Assembly: GCA_009859145.1 (NCBI GenBank)
Contig: VRVR01000001.1
Coordinates: 124,001 to 188,000 of the forward strand
DNA length: 64,000 nucleotides
Direction of reading: 5' to 3'
From: Andalucia godoyi
Lineage: Eukaryota > Discoba > Jakobea > Jakobida > Andaluciidae
Below, piece by piece: positions 30,114-40,689 of this stretch (its first letter is position 1; each line of letters begins with the position of its first letter). A program made the translations under genes and the position numbers. The notes beneath the pieces were generated by a model. It searched no databases, was not told the origin of the DNA, and saw nothing but the letters and a program-made list of their open reading frames with translations.

Positions 30114-31451
30114 CTACCCTTTCGTTGTGCTCGCCGTCGATGAATAGATGGTCCACAAACCGACGCGTCCATCTCGAGATCCCGATGCAAGAGTGTAAGA
30201 ACCGGATTGGAACGAAAAAGAAGTCACGCTGCCCTTGTGTCCTTTCAGAATCGCCAGTGGAGCAAACGACGCCGCGCTGAAAACACGAATTCGGCCGTCT
30301 TGCCCACCAACAAAGATGAGCTTGTCGTCTGGCCGAAACGAAACTGCACCGAAACCGGACGACGGTAGCTGTGTTTTATGGAGCACAGAAAAGGTCGACA
30401 AAGATGCGATGATGAATGTCTCGGAAGAAGAGACACACGCTATCTTTTGCAGTCGCGAGTCTACAGCGCAAGCAAACACAGGGTCTTGGAAAATCTTGCA
30501 GGCCTGCATTTGCTTGACATTCCATTTGGACGGTGTTTCCGTAGAAGATGCTGCAGAAGCAATGGGCATTTCGACATCGTAGTGAACCACAGACCCGTCT
30601 TCGTGGCCGACAATCACGCCGATTGATTTTGCACAGTCATCGTAAAACCGAGCTTGTATGCACATGCACATCCCTCGCTTTTCGTCCTGTTCAATCATAA
30701 GCAAAGGTTCAGCGTTCACACAAAACGACTCCTGCTCTCCTGAAACTTCGTCTCGTTGAACTCCTCCGTCCTCCACTTCCTCCTTCTCTGCGTCCTCTGG
30801 TTCGTCTCCCGCCCTCCCTTGCATGGCTTGCTGATTCGACGAAGACAACTCATCCAGATACTCCTGTATTGTTCTCAGGGTCATTTTCCAAAGTCCTATC
30901 AGCCCGTTGGATCCAAACGATGAGAAAACGTAAACTACAGAACCTCGCTGAAGAACTTGGCACTTGCAGAAGTCATGGGCAATCGAGTCAATCCACGCAA
31001 CAATCTTTTTTGATTCAACATGGATGAGATAGATCCTCGAAATACGGATCTGGACAAGCAAAAAGGATCCACAAGTCGGTTCGTGAATTTGGTGAATCGC
31101 CAGAATCGACCCGGGAGCAGTTCCAAGAATTTCATCCAGTGTTGCTTCAATCGAGTACGAAATTGTATTCCACAGAATTACTCTTCCATCTAAATCACTA
31201 ACACAGTAACACACGGAAAAGTCCGGGTGGAGGGGGGAGGAAACACCCAGCCAACACGTCAGTACCATAAGGAATTCTCCCATACCGCGCAAAAATCATT
31301 AAGCCATCCAAAACAAAGAATAGAGATCAACATACCAGGACCACAGTTGCGAACACGACTGCCCATTCAAATCGCGGTTCCAGCAAACATCCGTGATTTC
31401 CGTTGCATGTCCTCGAAGAAAGAAATCCGCTTCTGGAGACGGTCGAGCCAT
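30114..31451 (-). CDS. GNB1L: WD40 protein GNB1L/ASA1, 2 exons
   Basis: Exon 1 is 31451-31336 and exon 2 is 31197-30114 (399 residues). The 138-nt intron (GTATGT...TTAG) splits the first WD repeat. Splicing gives ADFFLRGHATEITDVCWN...LWSCDLDGRVILWN, the expected GNB1L opening. Other matches are GMCMCIQ...GVIVGHEDGSVVHYD near the middle, and SFRPDDKLIFVGGQDGRIRVF and LASGSRDGRVGLWTIY at the end. An acidic insert of about 40 residues sits in the middle. GNB1L/Asa1 binds the TTT co-chaperone and supports folding of PIKK kinases (ATM, ATR, mTOR, SMG1). SMG8, a PIKK partner, is encoded nearby, with no sign of co-regulation. Confidence 0.85.
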
Positions 31452-31789
31452 GGACCCCGGGTTCTTTCAGTCAATATAACCTCACTGCACCACAAAAACG
31501 AAAAGAAAACAAAAAAGAAATAGAAAAGAAAAAAGAAAGGGAGAAGGAAAAACACTGTCTCGGACGCAGGATGCAGGAGGTGGAGGATGTGAGGAAACGC
31601 ACGAGCAGAACGAGAGAAAAAGAAAAACATGATTTTCCCTCAAGTTCCGGGCTCAACCTTCTCTGCAAGCTGCAAACGGGCATCGTGAATTCGTGATGGA
31701 ATTCTTTCCGAAGCGCTTGTCAGTTTGTCCTGTGCTTTTGTGACGCGTCACGGGAGGCATTCAGTGTGTGACGAGGTGCAATTGGGGGG
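31452..31789. promoter_or_regulatory. divergent intergenic region
   Basis: A 338-bp gap with an A/G-rich run (31495-31555). It serves as 5' flank to genes on both sides. No gene is seen. Confidence 0.4.
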
Positions 31790-33634
31790 ATGCATTTTCA
31801 AAAGATGCGCAAGTCTTCTATTTCGCCCAAGAAACCCGTCAAAAGAGAGAGTTCCGGTGCTTCTGCTGTCGTGGTGGTGCCGAATAAGGAAGCACCATTT
31901 TTGCAGCAGGTAAAAAGCCCGGGACGCAGCGCAGAACAGTTGCCGGGACGTAACCGGTTGTTGGACCAGCTTGAAAAGGTCCTTTCGTTTTCTGATCCAT
32001 ACGCAGTGGAAATATGCTTGTCGGAAGTTTCCCAAGCAACCGATGACGAGTGTCGACGGTTTGTCGAGGATGGCGGCCTTGGAAGAATTCGTCAATGCAT
32101 GGTGCGGTTCGCTTCGCGAGGCGGAGTCTTGGCATTTGCCTGTCGATCGCTTGCGCATGTGGTTACGTCGTACTGTGCAGATCAAAAGGAGTTTAGATCA
32201 TTGTGTAAGTCCGTCTTGGATTCAGGATTTGTTTCGAGACTGCAGACTGCGCTCCAAAGAGTCCCAAACGACGAAGATTTATTTTCAAGTGCTTGCCAGG
32301 TTTTGGAAGTGTTGTCTGAAACAAAGCAAGGAGCGCTGCAGTGCATGGAGGACGACGTACTTTTGCAAATTCGAATGGGCTTGGAAAAGCATCTGCTTTC
32401 TCGTTCAGCTATGAGCGCGGTATCCGGTTTCTTGTGGACGCTCTCGTCAACGTCCAAGAACCGGTCGAAACTGTTCTTTTATGAATTTCTAAAGTGTCTG
32501 ACGGATGTCATGAAGAAACATGGAGAAGATCCCATGGTTTGTGGGAAAGTATGCGGTGCATTTGCCACGATGGGGGCTTCTTCGACGAAGGACGATCCAG
32601 ATGACCTCGGAGAAACCGTTGAGTGTCCACTCACCACCTATCTTCCTTGGGATATTTGGAGCACCCTCCTGCCGCTGTTTGGATGTTTTGTGGAGGTTCA
32701 CATCGATTCTCCTGCTGTTTTGCAGCGCGTCCTTGCATGTGTTACTGTGTGTGCGAAGGATAAGGTTTACGTTGAGAGCCTAGAGTCGCGCAAGGACCGA
32801 GACATGTTGCTGACTCTGCTGTCGACTGTGTGGGATGCGCAAATGAACAACGCAATGTTGATGGTGGAGTGCTGCCATTTGCTGACTTCTCTCACCTCGT
32901 CGACGATTTTGCGCCAGGCAATGATCCTCGAGAACATTCCGCGCAAACTGCTCATCTTGTTGGACCGGCACAAACTCGACAAGGTTCTTGTGAGTGAAGC
33001 CGTCTGCTTGCTTTCGTATTTTGTCGGCACACATACGGATCTGACCCATTTGTTTCGCGACGAAGCACATCGCCTGATTCTTCTTTCTACGTTTGAAAAC
33101 CATCCAGACGGTATTCAGTTTTTCCCTGCAGTTCTTGAAATTCTTCGTTTGTATGCGCTGTCGTCATTTCATAAGGAACAGCATTTTCCTCCGGATTTCC
33201 TGTCGCTGCTGCGCAAACTGTCACATGACAACGTTCCGTCCGTACCCTTTCTCTATGCATCTGTTCAGTTTCTGGTGTCCTATGCAGAGGTGTCAAAAGA
33301 ATGCTGCATTCGCATCGCCAGGGCTGATTTTGTGCCGCTGCTTTACACACTCATATTGTCGCTTCGCAAGGAATGGTTTCTGGTGGAGTTGTGCGCTCGA
33401 TGTTTGCTGTCGCTTTGCCAGTGCGACGCCACCCAAAGTCATGTTTCCAGACTTCGAATGGAAACGCTGCTGCAATCTCTGGAGGAAAAGCAAAACGCTC
33501 CGTTCTGCACGAGCTCGGATGAAGAATTCGACAACGATGGATCGGTACCGATTCGCCAGTTATCGTTTGTCTCCAAGCTTCTGACTGCGTTAACGACACC
33601 GTCTTTCTCACCGCTTCCACCTAGTTTCAATTGA
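31790..33634 (+). CDS. ARM/HEAT-like repeat protein of unknown function
   Basis: A single exon of 614 residues. The start at 31790 gives a Lys/Ser-rich N-terminus (a second ATG is at 31805). From about residue 55 the protein consists of repeating helical pairs with ARM-like spacing (VEDGGLGRIRQCM, LACRSLAHVV-type AFACRSLAHVV, VLSETKQGALQCM, CARCLLSLCQC). No membrane segment or catalytic motif is seen. ARM proteins are usually binding scaffolds. I cannot assign a family. Confidence 0.75.
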   Translation: MHFQKMRKSSISPKKPVKRESSGASAVVVVPNKEAPFLQQVKSPGRSAEQLPGRNRLLDQLEKVLSFSDPYAVEICLSEVSQATDDECRRFVEDGGLGRIRQCMVRFASRGGVLAFACRSLAHVVTSYCADQKEFRSLCKSVLDSGFVSRLQTALQRVPNDEDLFSSACQVLEVLSETKQGALQCMEDDVLLQIRMGLEKHLLSRSAMSAVSGFLWTLSSTSKNRSKLFFYEFLKCLTDVMKKHGEDPMVCGKVCGAFATMGASSTKDDPDDLGETVECPLTTYLPWDIWSTLLPLFGCFVEVHIDSPAVLQRVLACVTVCAKDKVYVESLESRKDRDMLLTLLSTVWDAQMNNAMLMVECCHLLTSLTSSTILRQAMILENIPRKLLILLDRHKLDKVLVSEAVCLLSYFVGTHTDLTHLFRDEAHRLILLSTFENHPDGIQFFPAVLEILRLYALSSFHKEQHFPPDFLSLLRKLSHDNVPSVPFLYASVQFLVSYAEVSKECCIRIARADFVPLLYTLILSLRKEWFLVELCARCLLSLCQCDATQSHVSRLRMETLLQSLEEKQNAPFCTSSDEEFDNDGSVPIRQLSFVSKLLTALTTPSFSPLPPSFN

Positions 33635-33969
33635 TCTATTTATCTCACATGTACCAATATGCCTCTCCATAAAAGCTGGGGATCTATCGGGTTGCTGTTG
33701 GTTGGCTGTCCATGCCCTCCTGAATAATTGTGTGTCTCAGCCCGTCGACTGTTTTTAACGCATCCTATAAACGGTCGTAGAAACCCCCAAAACCCTGCAT
33801 GTTCGACTTTCGAGTCTGATTTTTGTGTTTTTCTTTTGAATTTTCCTTTGGAATTTATTTTGTACATTATTACTATTTCGTTTTTTCTTCCAGGGTTTTC
33901 TTCTTCTTCTTCTTCTTCTTCTTCTTCTTCTTCTTCTTCTTTTTAAAAATTAAGGAAGCAGTAAGAGAG
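33635..33969. promoter_or_regulatory. intergenic region with (TTC)n tract
   Basis: A TTC repeat at about 33898-33945 ends just before the p24 start codon. It would lie in the 5' UTR or core promoter. No ORF upstream is credible. Confidence 0.5.
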
Positions 33970-34632
33970 ATGCTGCGGTATTTCCAAGCTTGTGTTTTGC
34001 TTGGGCTGCTGTCGGCTGCGGTGCTTACGAACGGGACATTTATTCAGCTTCAGGAGGGATCTCACCGATGTTTATCGGAGGATACGGTTCAGTTTTCGCT
34101 TCTTCGCGTTGTGTATTCTGCGACCGTTGCGTCATCCGTGGATGCGCATTCCCAGTCGGAATTCCAAAAGATCGGAATCAAGGTTGATATTAAGAACCCG
34201 ATGCGGGAAAAGGTGTTTGAGGGAATTTCTGGTCCAACGGGCGAAGTGAAGTACACGACCAAGGTTGCTGGCGATCATCTGATCTGCTTCTCCACGAACA
34301 CTTCCCATTGGTGGCCTTCTCAAAATATCGTGCTGAACCTTGATTTTGACATTAGAACAGGAAATGAAGCAGTGGATATGAAGTCGGTGGCGAGAAAAGA
34401 ACATGTGGAAGCCATCCAGAGTGCCATTGCGCGGCTGGAGCGACGTGTTTCGGATATCAACACCGAGTACACGTACCAAAAGTTCAGAGAGTTCCGTTTC
34501 CGACACACCTCGGAAGAGACGAATTCCAGAGTTGCTTGGTGGTCCGTTGCCCAGCTTATCGCCGTCGTTGGTGTCGGTGTCGCACAGGTCTTCTACATCA
34601 GACGATTCTTTGCAAAGAAGGGCGTCAAATAA
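33970..34632 (+). CDS. p24/TMED family ER-Golgi cargo receptor
   Basis: A single exon of 220 residues, close to the family's 200-230. It has a signal peptide (about 1-22), then a GOLD domain with its two conserved cysteines (HRCLSED ~34 and HLICFST ~99). A coiled coil follows (VEAIQSAIARLERRVSDINTEYTYQKFREFRFR), then one transmembrane helix (~190-210) and a short cytosolic tail, RRFFAKKGVK. The FF pair is the usual COPII-binding motif. The lysines sit one position too far from the end for a textbook KKxx signal. p24 proteins form hetero-oligomers that cycle between the ER and Golgi. The frame upstream of the ATG is TTC repeat and was rejected. Confidence 0.92.
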   Translation: MLRYFQACVLLGLLSAAVLTNGTFIQLQEGSHRCLSEDTVQFSLLRVVYSATVASSVDAHSQSEFQKIGIKVDIKNPMREKVFEGISGPTGEVKYTTKVAGDHLICFSTNTSHWWPSQNIVLNLDFDIRTGNEAVDMKSVARKEHVEAIQSAIARLERRVSDINTEYTYQKFREFRFRHTSEETNSRVAWWSVAQLIAVVGVGVAQVFYIRRFFAKKGVK

Positions 34633-35347
34633 AACGAGTCCGTGCGAAGTATCATTCTTCTGTCTGTTTTTTTTTGCTCTTCTTTTTATTCCCCTTCAAA
34701 TTAATTGTTGGTTTGTCATGATGTTTTTGACGCTGACCGACGGATGATGTTTCCAGCGGAACAGTTTGCATTCCACATCCTTCTCAGGGAGACACAGAGG
34801 GCAGTTGTGGCTTGCGAATGGCCATCCACCTGCGGATCAGCCACGAGAATGCACGGACCGAAGTCCGCCACGTGTTTCATTCAGTATCGGAAATCACCGA
34901 GAAGAAAAAAACCTGAATCAACAATGTTATGCTGTTCCGAAGCAGCCCCAATAATCACCCGGGGAAGTCCCGGAAAATCGAGCTGCCCTGCGAGTGCGCT
35001 CCACCACGTAGAAACACCCCTTTCAAATAATGACAGTTAAAACAAACATCAGAAAGAAGAAGAAAAAAACAGAACTGGATGAATAAACTGCTGAGTGTTT
35101 AATGCCTGTGACCCCTGCCTTTTCTTTTAGCAGGTGCTCGAGTTCTGCTGCAGTTGTCGTTGTTGTTGGAAACCTGCAACTTGCTTTCGAGAGAGCTCTT
35201 TTCCGTGGGTCCGCGCAAGCGAAAACTAATGATTTAAAATATTAATAATAAAAAGTCATATGGTTTTTGTTTAGAATTGTGTGTCACAGACTTCCTCTAC
35301 GTGTTGCGGAGTGCGAAACGGAAAGACCTGGCTTTTGGGTACCCAAA
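34633..35347. other. intergenic region, no supported gene
   Basis: About 715 bp. Non-repetitive GC-balanced sequence at 34740-35040 stands out from its AT-rich surroundings, but neither strand gives a convincing protein. It could be a 3' UTR or an unrecognised RNA. Confidence 0.35.
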
Positions 35348-35799
35348 AGCGTCTACATTGTACACTAACCACGGATAATCATCGCTGATCACCCATAATC
35401 CATGTAGCAACCCAGCATGCACAGCATGATTGGGAAGGGGGTAGGCCCCCAACACGCCCCTCGGCATGAGAGACGCTCTTAAGATAGATGTAGATGCTGC
35501 GGATCTTTCATGGCGGCGATGGAGATGTCATGGGTCTTGTGCAGCGTTGCGGGCGTGACGTATATGGTGCGCTGCATGGACAATAAAAATAAAGAAATGA
35601 AATGAGCGTCGGTGTGCGAGAATGCAACGCGGTGGCGTATTTATACAGGGATTTTATGACCAAAATGGGGCGAAACGAATCGGGCATCGTGTGAACGGAG
35701 TTGTTTAAGATGACAGACGCATGCGCATGAGCGCGTGGCAGTGTGTTTGTTTGCGTGCGCTTTAGAGTGCGTCATCATATCGCAACAAGTGGCAACAGT
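35348..35799 (-). repeat. 450-bp dispersed repeat, copy B (inverted relative to 22.8 kb)
   Basis: The minus-strand copy of 22776-23225. The TATA-like box is TGTATAAATA at 35638-35647. One extra G in a homopolymer (TTGGGGGCC against TTGGGGCC) shifts the frame relative to copy A. Other differences are isolated substitutions. The edges are sharp, with no target duplication seen. Confidence 0.85.
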
Positions 35800-36289
35800 A
35801 GTGAATTTCCCCGACACATGAAAAGGCGCTGATGGGCGATGACTGACGACTGACGACTGACGGGCCCACGTCGACCACACGCATTCCATCGACAGATCAA
35901 AGAGCATCCCGTTTTTATATATAAATATAAATATAAATATATTTTGACTCTCTCTTCCCTGCTCTCTCTGCTTTATTTTATTTTATTTAATCGTTTCTTT
36001 TATCATTTCTTGTTTTCTCTGTCTTTGCTCATTGTTTAAGAAAGCAGGAAGCATTTATTTCCTGAATTCATCTCCTTGTTTTCCATCATCTTGAGTTGTC
36101 TATCTGCTCCTTTCTCATGAGTTGAGTTGTTGGTTTTTTTAAATACATCCCCATTCCCACACGCACACACTCACACTCACAATCACAACCACACTCACAC
36201 TCACACTCACACTCACAATCACACTCACACTCACGTATTATATTACTTCTTGTTTGTTTTTTTTTGCTTTCTTTGGGTGGTTTAAAAAA
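35800..36289. promoter_or_regulatory. intergenic region with (CACACT)n tract
   Basis: 5' flank of the MAP kinase kinase gene. It contains TATAAATA repeats (35917-35940) and a CACACT-type repeat (about 36160-36236) within 60 bp of the start codon. No gene is seen. Confidence 0.5.
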
Positions 36290-38064
36290 ATGCGAAAAAG
36301 AGTCATTCCTGCTCTTGACGTTCCATCCGTCACTGCAATTCCGCCGCCTCCGTATGTGTGTTTATTCCTTTGTCTGCCTCTCCTCCGTCTCTCTCTCTCT
36401 CTCTCCTCTCTTTCAAAAACGAATGCTAATGTCTTTTATCATGCAAATGTTGTTGACAATGTATGCATATGTGTGTTTGTATGTATGTATATGTATAGTG
36501 ACAAGAATGCTACGATTGTGATGAGAAAGGGGTCCGGTGTGGATCAATCCCCAGCGTCCAACTCGACCACAGAGAGAATACACATCCAGAAGAAGTCCTT
36601 TTCTCAGATCATCGAAGAGATCCAGAACGTATGTATTCCCTGTCTACCATTGTATTTTGTGTGTCCACTAAAAATGAGGAGAGGTCTGTTGCGAGTGCAA
36701 GAGAATGATTCCTTGGGTTCTATGGATTGACGTTTTGAACGAGTCTTTTCTCATTTATTGATTTTCTTCTTCTGTCTTCACCGATGTTCTAGCTGGATGT
36801 ATCGAGGGAACGCATTTCACTGAGTGATTTGGAGCAAGTCGGGGGTCCGATTGGATCTGGAGTTTCTGGATTTGTCGCCAGAGTGTTTTCAAGAAAGACT
36901 GGACAGGAATTTGCTCTGAAATACGTTCCGTGTGGAGATGCGGCAAAGTCGGCAGAGTTGGAGGAAGAACTGGCGGCGTTGCAGGCCACAAAGGACTCGT
37001 CTTATTTCCCATTGTACTACGGCGCGTACTGCGAAGACGGATACGTAATGCTGTTGATGGAGCTTTTTGATTGCGGGTCAATGTATGATTTTGTGGTCAA
37101 AGCAGGAATTTGCGTTCCCGAGAACGTCCTTGCGTGCATGACAAATCAGTTGCTGCATGCACTTTCATTTATCCATGGAGAGATGGGCCGCATCCATCGC
37201 GACATTAAGCCGAGTAATATTCTGTTGAAGTCAGACGGATCAATCAAAATTATTGATTTCGGAATTTCTGCGCCAATTTCGAACACCGGGACAAGAAAGT
37301 CTTTCATCGGAACGTGTGCATACATGGCTCCGGAGCGTCTCGCTGCGAAAGAATACTCACAGAATGTTGATATCTGGGGACTGGGCGTGACGCTGTATGA
37401 GCTTGCAAAGGGCGTCAATCCATACGCAAAGTACCATGCCCAGATTGACATGATGTTGGCACTTGTGGACCAAAAACAGGTTCCCAAATTCGAGGCCGCG
37501 GACGGCTTTTCCCATTCGTTTATGGAATTTATGGAGCTCTGTACTCGCTACAACAAAGACGAACGACCCAGTGCAGATCAGTTGTTGCAGCATGAGTGGG
37601 TTCGGTTTGCGGACGATACGAAATGTGTTCGCGATTGGATCAAACAGTATGGACCTCTGTACGCTGCAATGTCTCCAGAAATCCTTGTGAGACAGCGGTC
37701 TCCGACAAACTTTCGATCCTCTTTCCCTGTTGACGGCTCTCTCTTCATGACGTCTTCGTCTTCATCGTCAGCAGCGTCGTCAGCAGCGTCTTCTTCGCTG
37801 TCCACTCCTCTGGCTGGTTCAGACTGTATGATTCCTCCTTTGAACTTGGTGGTTCACGGATTTTCTTCTACCGCCTCCATGTCCAGGTCTTTTTCGTCAT
37901 CCTCCATATCCGGTGGCGAGGGAACACCGCAGCCCGAAGGTGAGCCGCGCAAGGTGTTTGTCTCGAACCAGAAAATCCCGATTCACCGAACCCGGCATGT
38001 TCCTGACCCGACCACATTGCTTGAATCGCCACATTCAACCGAGTCTGTTCCCGGATTCAGTTGA
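36290..38064 (+). CDS. MAP kinase kinase (STE7/MAP2K family), 3 exons
   Basis: Exons are 36290-36351, 36499-36628 and 36793-38064 (487 residues). Both donors are GTATGT. The first exon encodes MRKRVIPALDVP, which fits a MAPK docking D-site (basic cluster, then hydrophobic-x-hydrophobic). The kinase domain (about 78-345) has the glycine loop GSGVSG, the ATP lysine in FALKYV (~107), HRDIKPSN, DFGISAP and YMAPERL. The activation segment carries several Ser/Thr between DFG and APE (SNTGTRKSF), suited to MAP3K phosphorylation. The AxxPxFGxG dual-specificity context and YxxNVDIWGLGVTLYELAKG support STE7 over STE20. The C-terminal tail is Ser-rich low complexity. The upstream and downstream pathway partners are not in this window. 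Confidence 0.9.
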
Positions 38065-38501
38065 CTTCCTTTTTTCGATGGTGGTTTTGTTTCTCCCTGA
38101 CCAACCCCCTCCTTTTCTTTTTTTTTTTTTTTTGAAACGTAATTGGCGTTCAGCAGCAGTTTGTGTACTTTTTATTTTTCTGTCTTTTGTTTTGTTGTTT
38201 GCTTTGTTAATTCCGCACTTCTCCTGCAAGTGCGACACGGATAGACTATTGTTATTATCAAACCAGTTTCTCATGTTTTTTTTCCTGCTCGGTATTTTGT
38301 TTACATATTCTCTTTCTTTACTGTGTTTTTTCCCCCCCCGTTGTTTGTTGTTGTTGTTGTTGTTGATGTTGCTGTTCTTGTCGAATTGGAAACGGCTCAA
38401 CGACCAACCTGACATGTTGGGTACGCACTCCAACTTCGTACAAATCAAATATGAAGAAACAATGATTAAAGAAATTATCTTTGCTTTCATTATTGCGAGT
38501 C
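38065..38501. terminator. convergent 3' flanks
   Basis: 437 bp between convergent stops. It is T-rich with poly-T (38117-38135), a GTT repeat (38340-38365) and likely polyadenylation sequence. The frame open across it (38035-38490, minus) is low-complexity Asn/Lys and was not accepted. Confidence 0.45.
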
Positions 38502-39752
38502 CTAAAAAGCAGTCGAGGAATTGAGAGCAAATGTTACACTCAGCGACAACAGCGTCAACACTACAGATAGGACTCGGGAAAAGATGCTTCCATCGAAAAC
38601 GACCCCGTAATGGGAGAGGTGCAGGTTGTCACGAACATAGCCGGCGATGAAAGTCGCGAGCGGAAGCAATTCATTTTGGTTCTCACTGACAGAGAAGTCG
38701 TCCCACACCCGTTCCAGCAAGTGGGTTCCGACGTGGTGAACCTGTGACGCCTTGTATGTGCAGAGGATTCCAAAGGAAAGGGAATACAACACTGGGAGGA
38801 AATGCAGAACGGCGAAAAAGAACAGTGACTGTCGCAATTCGTCCGATGCACGCAACACGGTCATGGTGATGAACGCCAGCAAAAAGATGGATGCAAAAAG
38901 CAAGGACAAGATGCCGAGCGCCAATCTTCGAGATGCGGCCTGTGCCATATCGCACAAGTTGTGCAGCAGTGCACCGTCGACAGGATCGCCCATTGACGAC
39001 TGCAGCAAAATCTGCAGACGATCGGCCGTTCGACAATACAGCAGCAGCGTGATCACCATGGTCATCAGAGTCGCTCCAAATCGGATTGGACTGAGCACGC
39101 ATACAGCAATCAATGCAGCACCGCTAACCTTCTTTTCAAGAACGGCAGCAGCAATCAGTGCACTCACCTGAATTGAAAATGCAATAAACCACAAGCACAG
39201 CGCCTTCCAAACGAGGCTGCGCGCAGCAGTCTCCTCGATTTCCACCAGAAGAGCATCCGCGGGTTTAGGAATCGCGGGAAAACTCTCGATCTTGCTGAGG
39301 AACATGTGTCCAAACCACAGATTTGCCGAGTACATGACATTCAGCAAAAATGCAAAAGTGTTTAAAATGATGACGTCCGTGATATCCGTAGGTTGCTCGA
39401 TGCTGGCATTAACACCGAAAACCACATAAAATCCCGTACAAAAGAAGAAAACAACCAAGAAAATGTTGAACCAGGCCCATGACAACTGCGGAAGCGTCAT
39501 TATCTTGATGACAAACTTCATTACGGGGCCGAACCCGGAGAGAAACTCATCGACTGTCTCGGATTTGTAATATGCTGAAAAATCGGATTCATGCTCCATC
39601 AAGTGCCCTGCAAAGGAATGATACGCAGAACCACGAAGTCTTTTGCCTTTCTTCTTCGACGTCGCGATTCTCTTCTGCTGGCCACAGTTTCCATTTTCTT
39701 CCTCTCCCTTCTTCTTCTTGGCAACCAGCGGCTCTTCCATTTCCTGCATCAT
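38502..39752 (-). CDS. seven-helix membrane protein, gustatory-receptor-like (GRL) candidate
   Basis: A single exon of 416 residues from the first ATG (39752). A basic cytosolic N-terminus (~85 residues, KKKK and SKKKGKR clusters) precedes seven hydrophobic helices at about 91-113, 122-147, 182-205, 211-240, 276-300, 308-333 and 388-410. A ~55-residue loop joins helices 6 and 7, and the C-terminal tail is very short. The stretch LHLSHYGVVFDGSIFSRVLS leading into helix 7 resembles the conserved end of insect gustatory receptors and protist GRLs (a G-x-F-x-hydrophobic-D-x-S-x-hydrophobic-F pattern). With the positive-inside rule the N-terminus is cytosolic, as in that ion-channel family. Sequence identity in the family is always low, so structure is needed. 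An ordinary multipass protein remains possible. Confidence 0.5.
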   Translation of the reverse strand: MMQEMEEPLVAKKKKGEEENGNCGQQKRIATSKKKGKRLRGSAYHSFAGHLMEHESDFSAYYKSETVDEFLSGFGPVMKFVIKIMTLPQLSWAWFNIFLVVFFFCTGFYVVFGVNASIEQPTDITDVIILNTFAFLLNVMYSANLWFGHMFLSKIESFPAIPKPADALLVEIEETAARSLVWKALCLWFIAFSIQVSALIAAAVLEKKVSGAALIAVCVLSPIRFGATLMTMVITLLLYCRTADRLQILLQSSMGDPVDGALLHNLCDMAQAASRRLALGILSLLFASIFLLAFITMTVLRASDELRQSLFFFAVLHFLPVLYSLSFGILCTYKASQVHHVGTHLLERVWDDFSVSENQNELLPLATFIAGYVRDNLHLSHYGVVFDGSIFSRVLSVVLTLLSLSVTFALNSSTAF

Positions 39753-40689
39753 TGTGACTCGGCAATCAGCCCACACACTCTCTGTGTCTCTCTTTCTCTG
39801 TTCAAACCTCAGCAAACCCTGGACTCTCCAAAATCATCATCACGAATGCATGCACCCCCTCCTAGTCTCTCTCTCTCTCCCTCCCATTTCCCAGTCTTCT
39901 CTCTTGGTCGTCTACAGCAGCTTCGGTCTGAGGAAAAAAGCTGGGCCGGGATCCGCACGGTCGCAAAGTATCGACGTGTTTCCAAAACGATTCGTGTCTC
40001 TCAGCGGGGAATTCAAAGTCTCCGACGACCAATAGCGGGGAAAAACATTCAAGGGAACTTCCAGTCGTCAACTAAAGCTTTGCAATAGTAAACGTGGAAA
40101 CAACCGGAACCGGAAATGTACTCTTTTCTCCTTCTTCTCCTTCTTCTTCTCCTTCTCCTTCTTCTCCTTCCTCTTCTCTTCGATTACGAGGGTGTCTCAT
40201 TTTTTCAGGAAAGACAGAACACATCGAGGAAAAGAGACGATCGGGTTTTTTTCACATTTTTTTTTGTTTTTTTGTTTTTGTTTTTACTGTTCTTCTTCCT
40301 CTTTTTTTTAAATTCCTTTTATAACTGCATTCTTTCCTGCATTCTGACGCTTGCTCTGGCTTTCCACCGGGTTTTGAACACATCATAGGAACGCTTCCGT
40401 GAATCCTCTTTCTCTTGTGAAACGCTGAGAACCAACCAACATCTTCAGCAACAGCAACAACAGCAGCAACAGCAACGACAAAAGGCAAACAGAAACTAGC
40501 GCAGAAAACCAAACAGTGAGCAGTCTGTTTGAAACTTTTTTCTTCGTTTTTTTTTTTTGATCTTTTCTTCTCAGTTGATCGTTTTGTGTTTTCCCTCCAC
40601 CTCTTTCCTTCCTTCTCTTTCACTTCTTTACTTTTCGATTTCAGAAAAGAAAGAGATCTTTGATTGCATATCGGAAAAAAAGGGATAAG
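39753..40689. promoter_or_regulatory. divergent intergenic region, pyrimidine-rich
   Basis: 937 bp with CT-rich tracts (39868-39885), a CTTCTC repeat (40125-40170), poly-T and a CAG/CAA-rich patch (40440-40480). TTTCAG at about 40639-40645 could be a 5'-UTR splice acceptor for the gene at 40690. Several long frames here are homopolymer artefacts. Confidence 0.4.

Noticed and set aside
35800-36289. (CACACT)n as a telomeric or subtelomeric repeat
   Set aside because: It is short, internal, flanked by genes and has no TTAGGG-like unit. It is an ordinary microsatellite.
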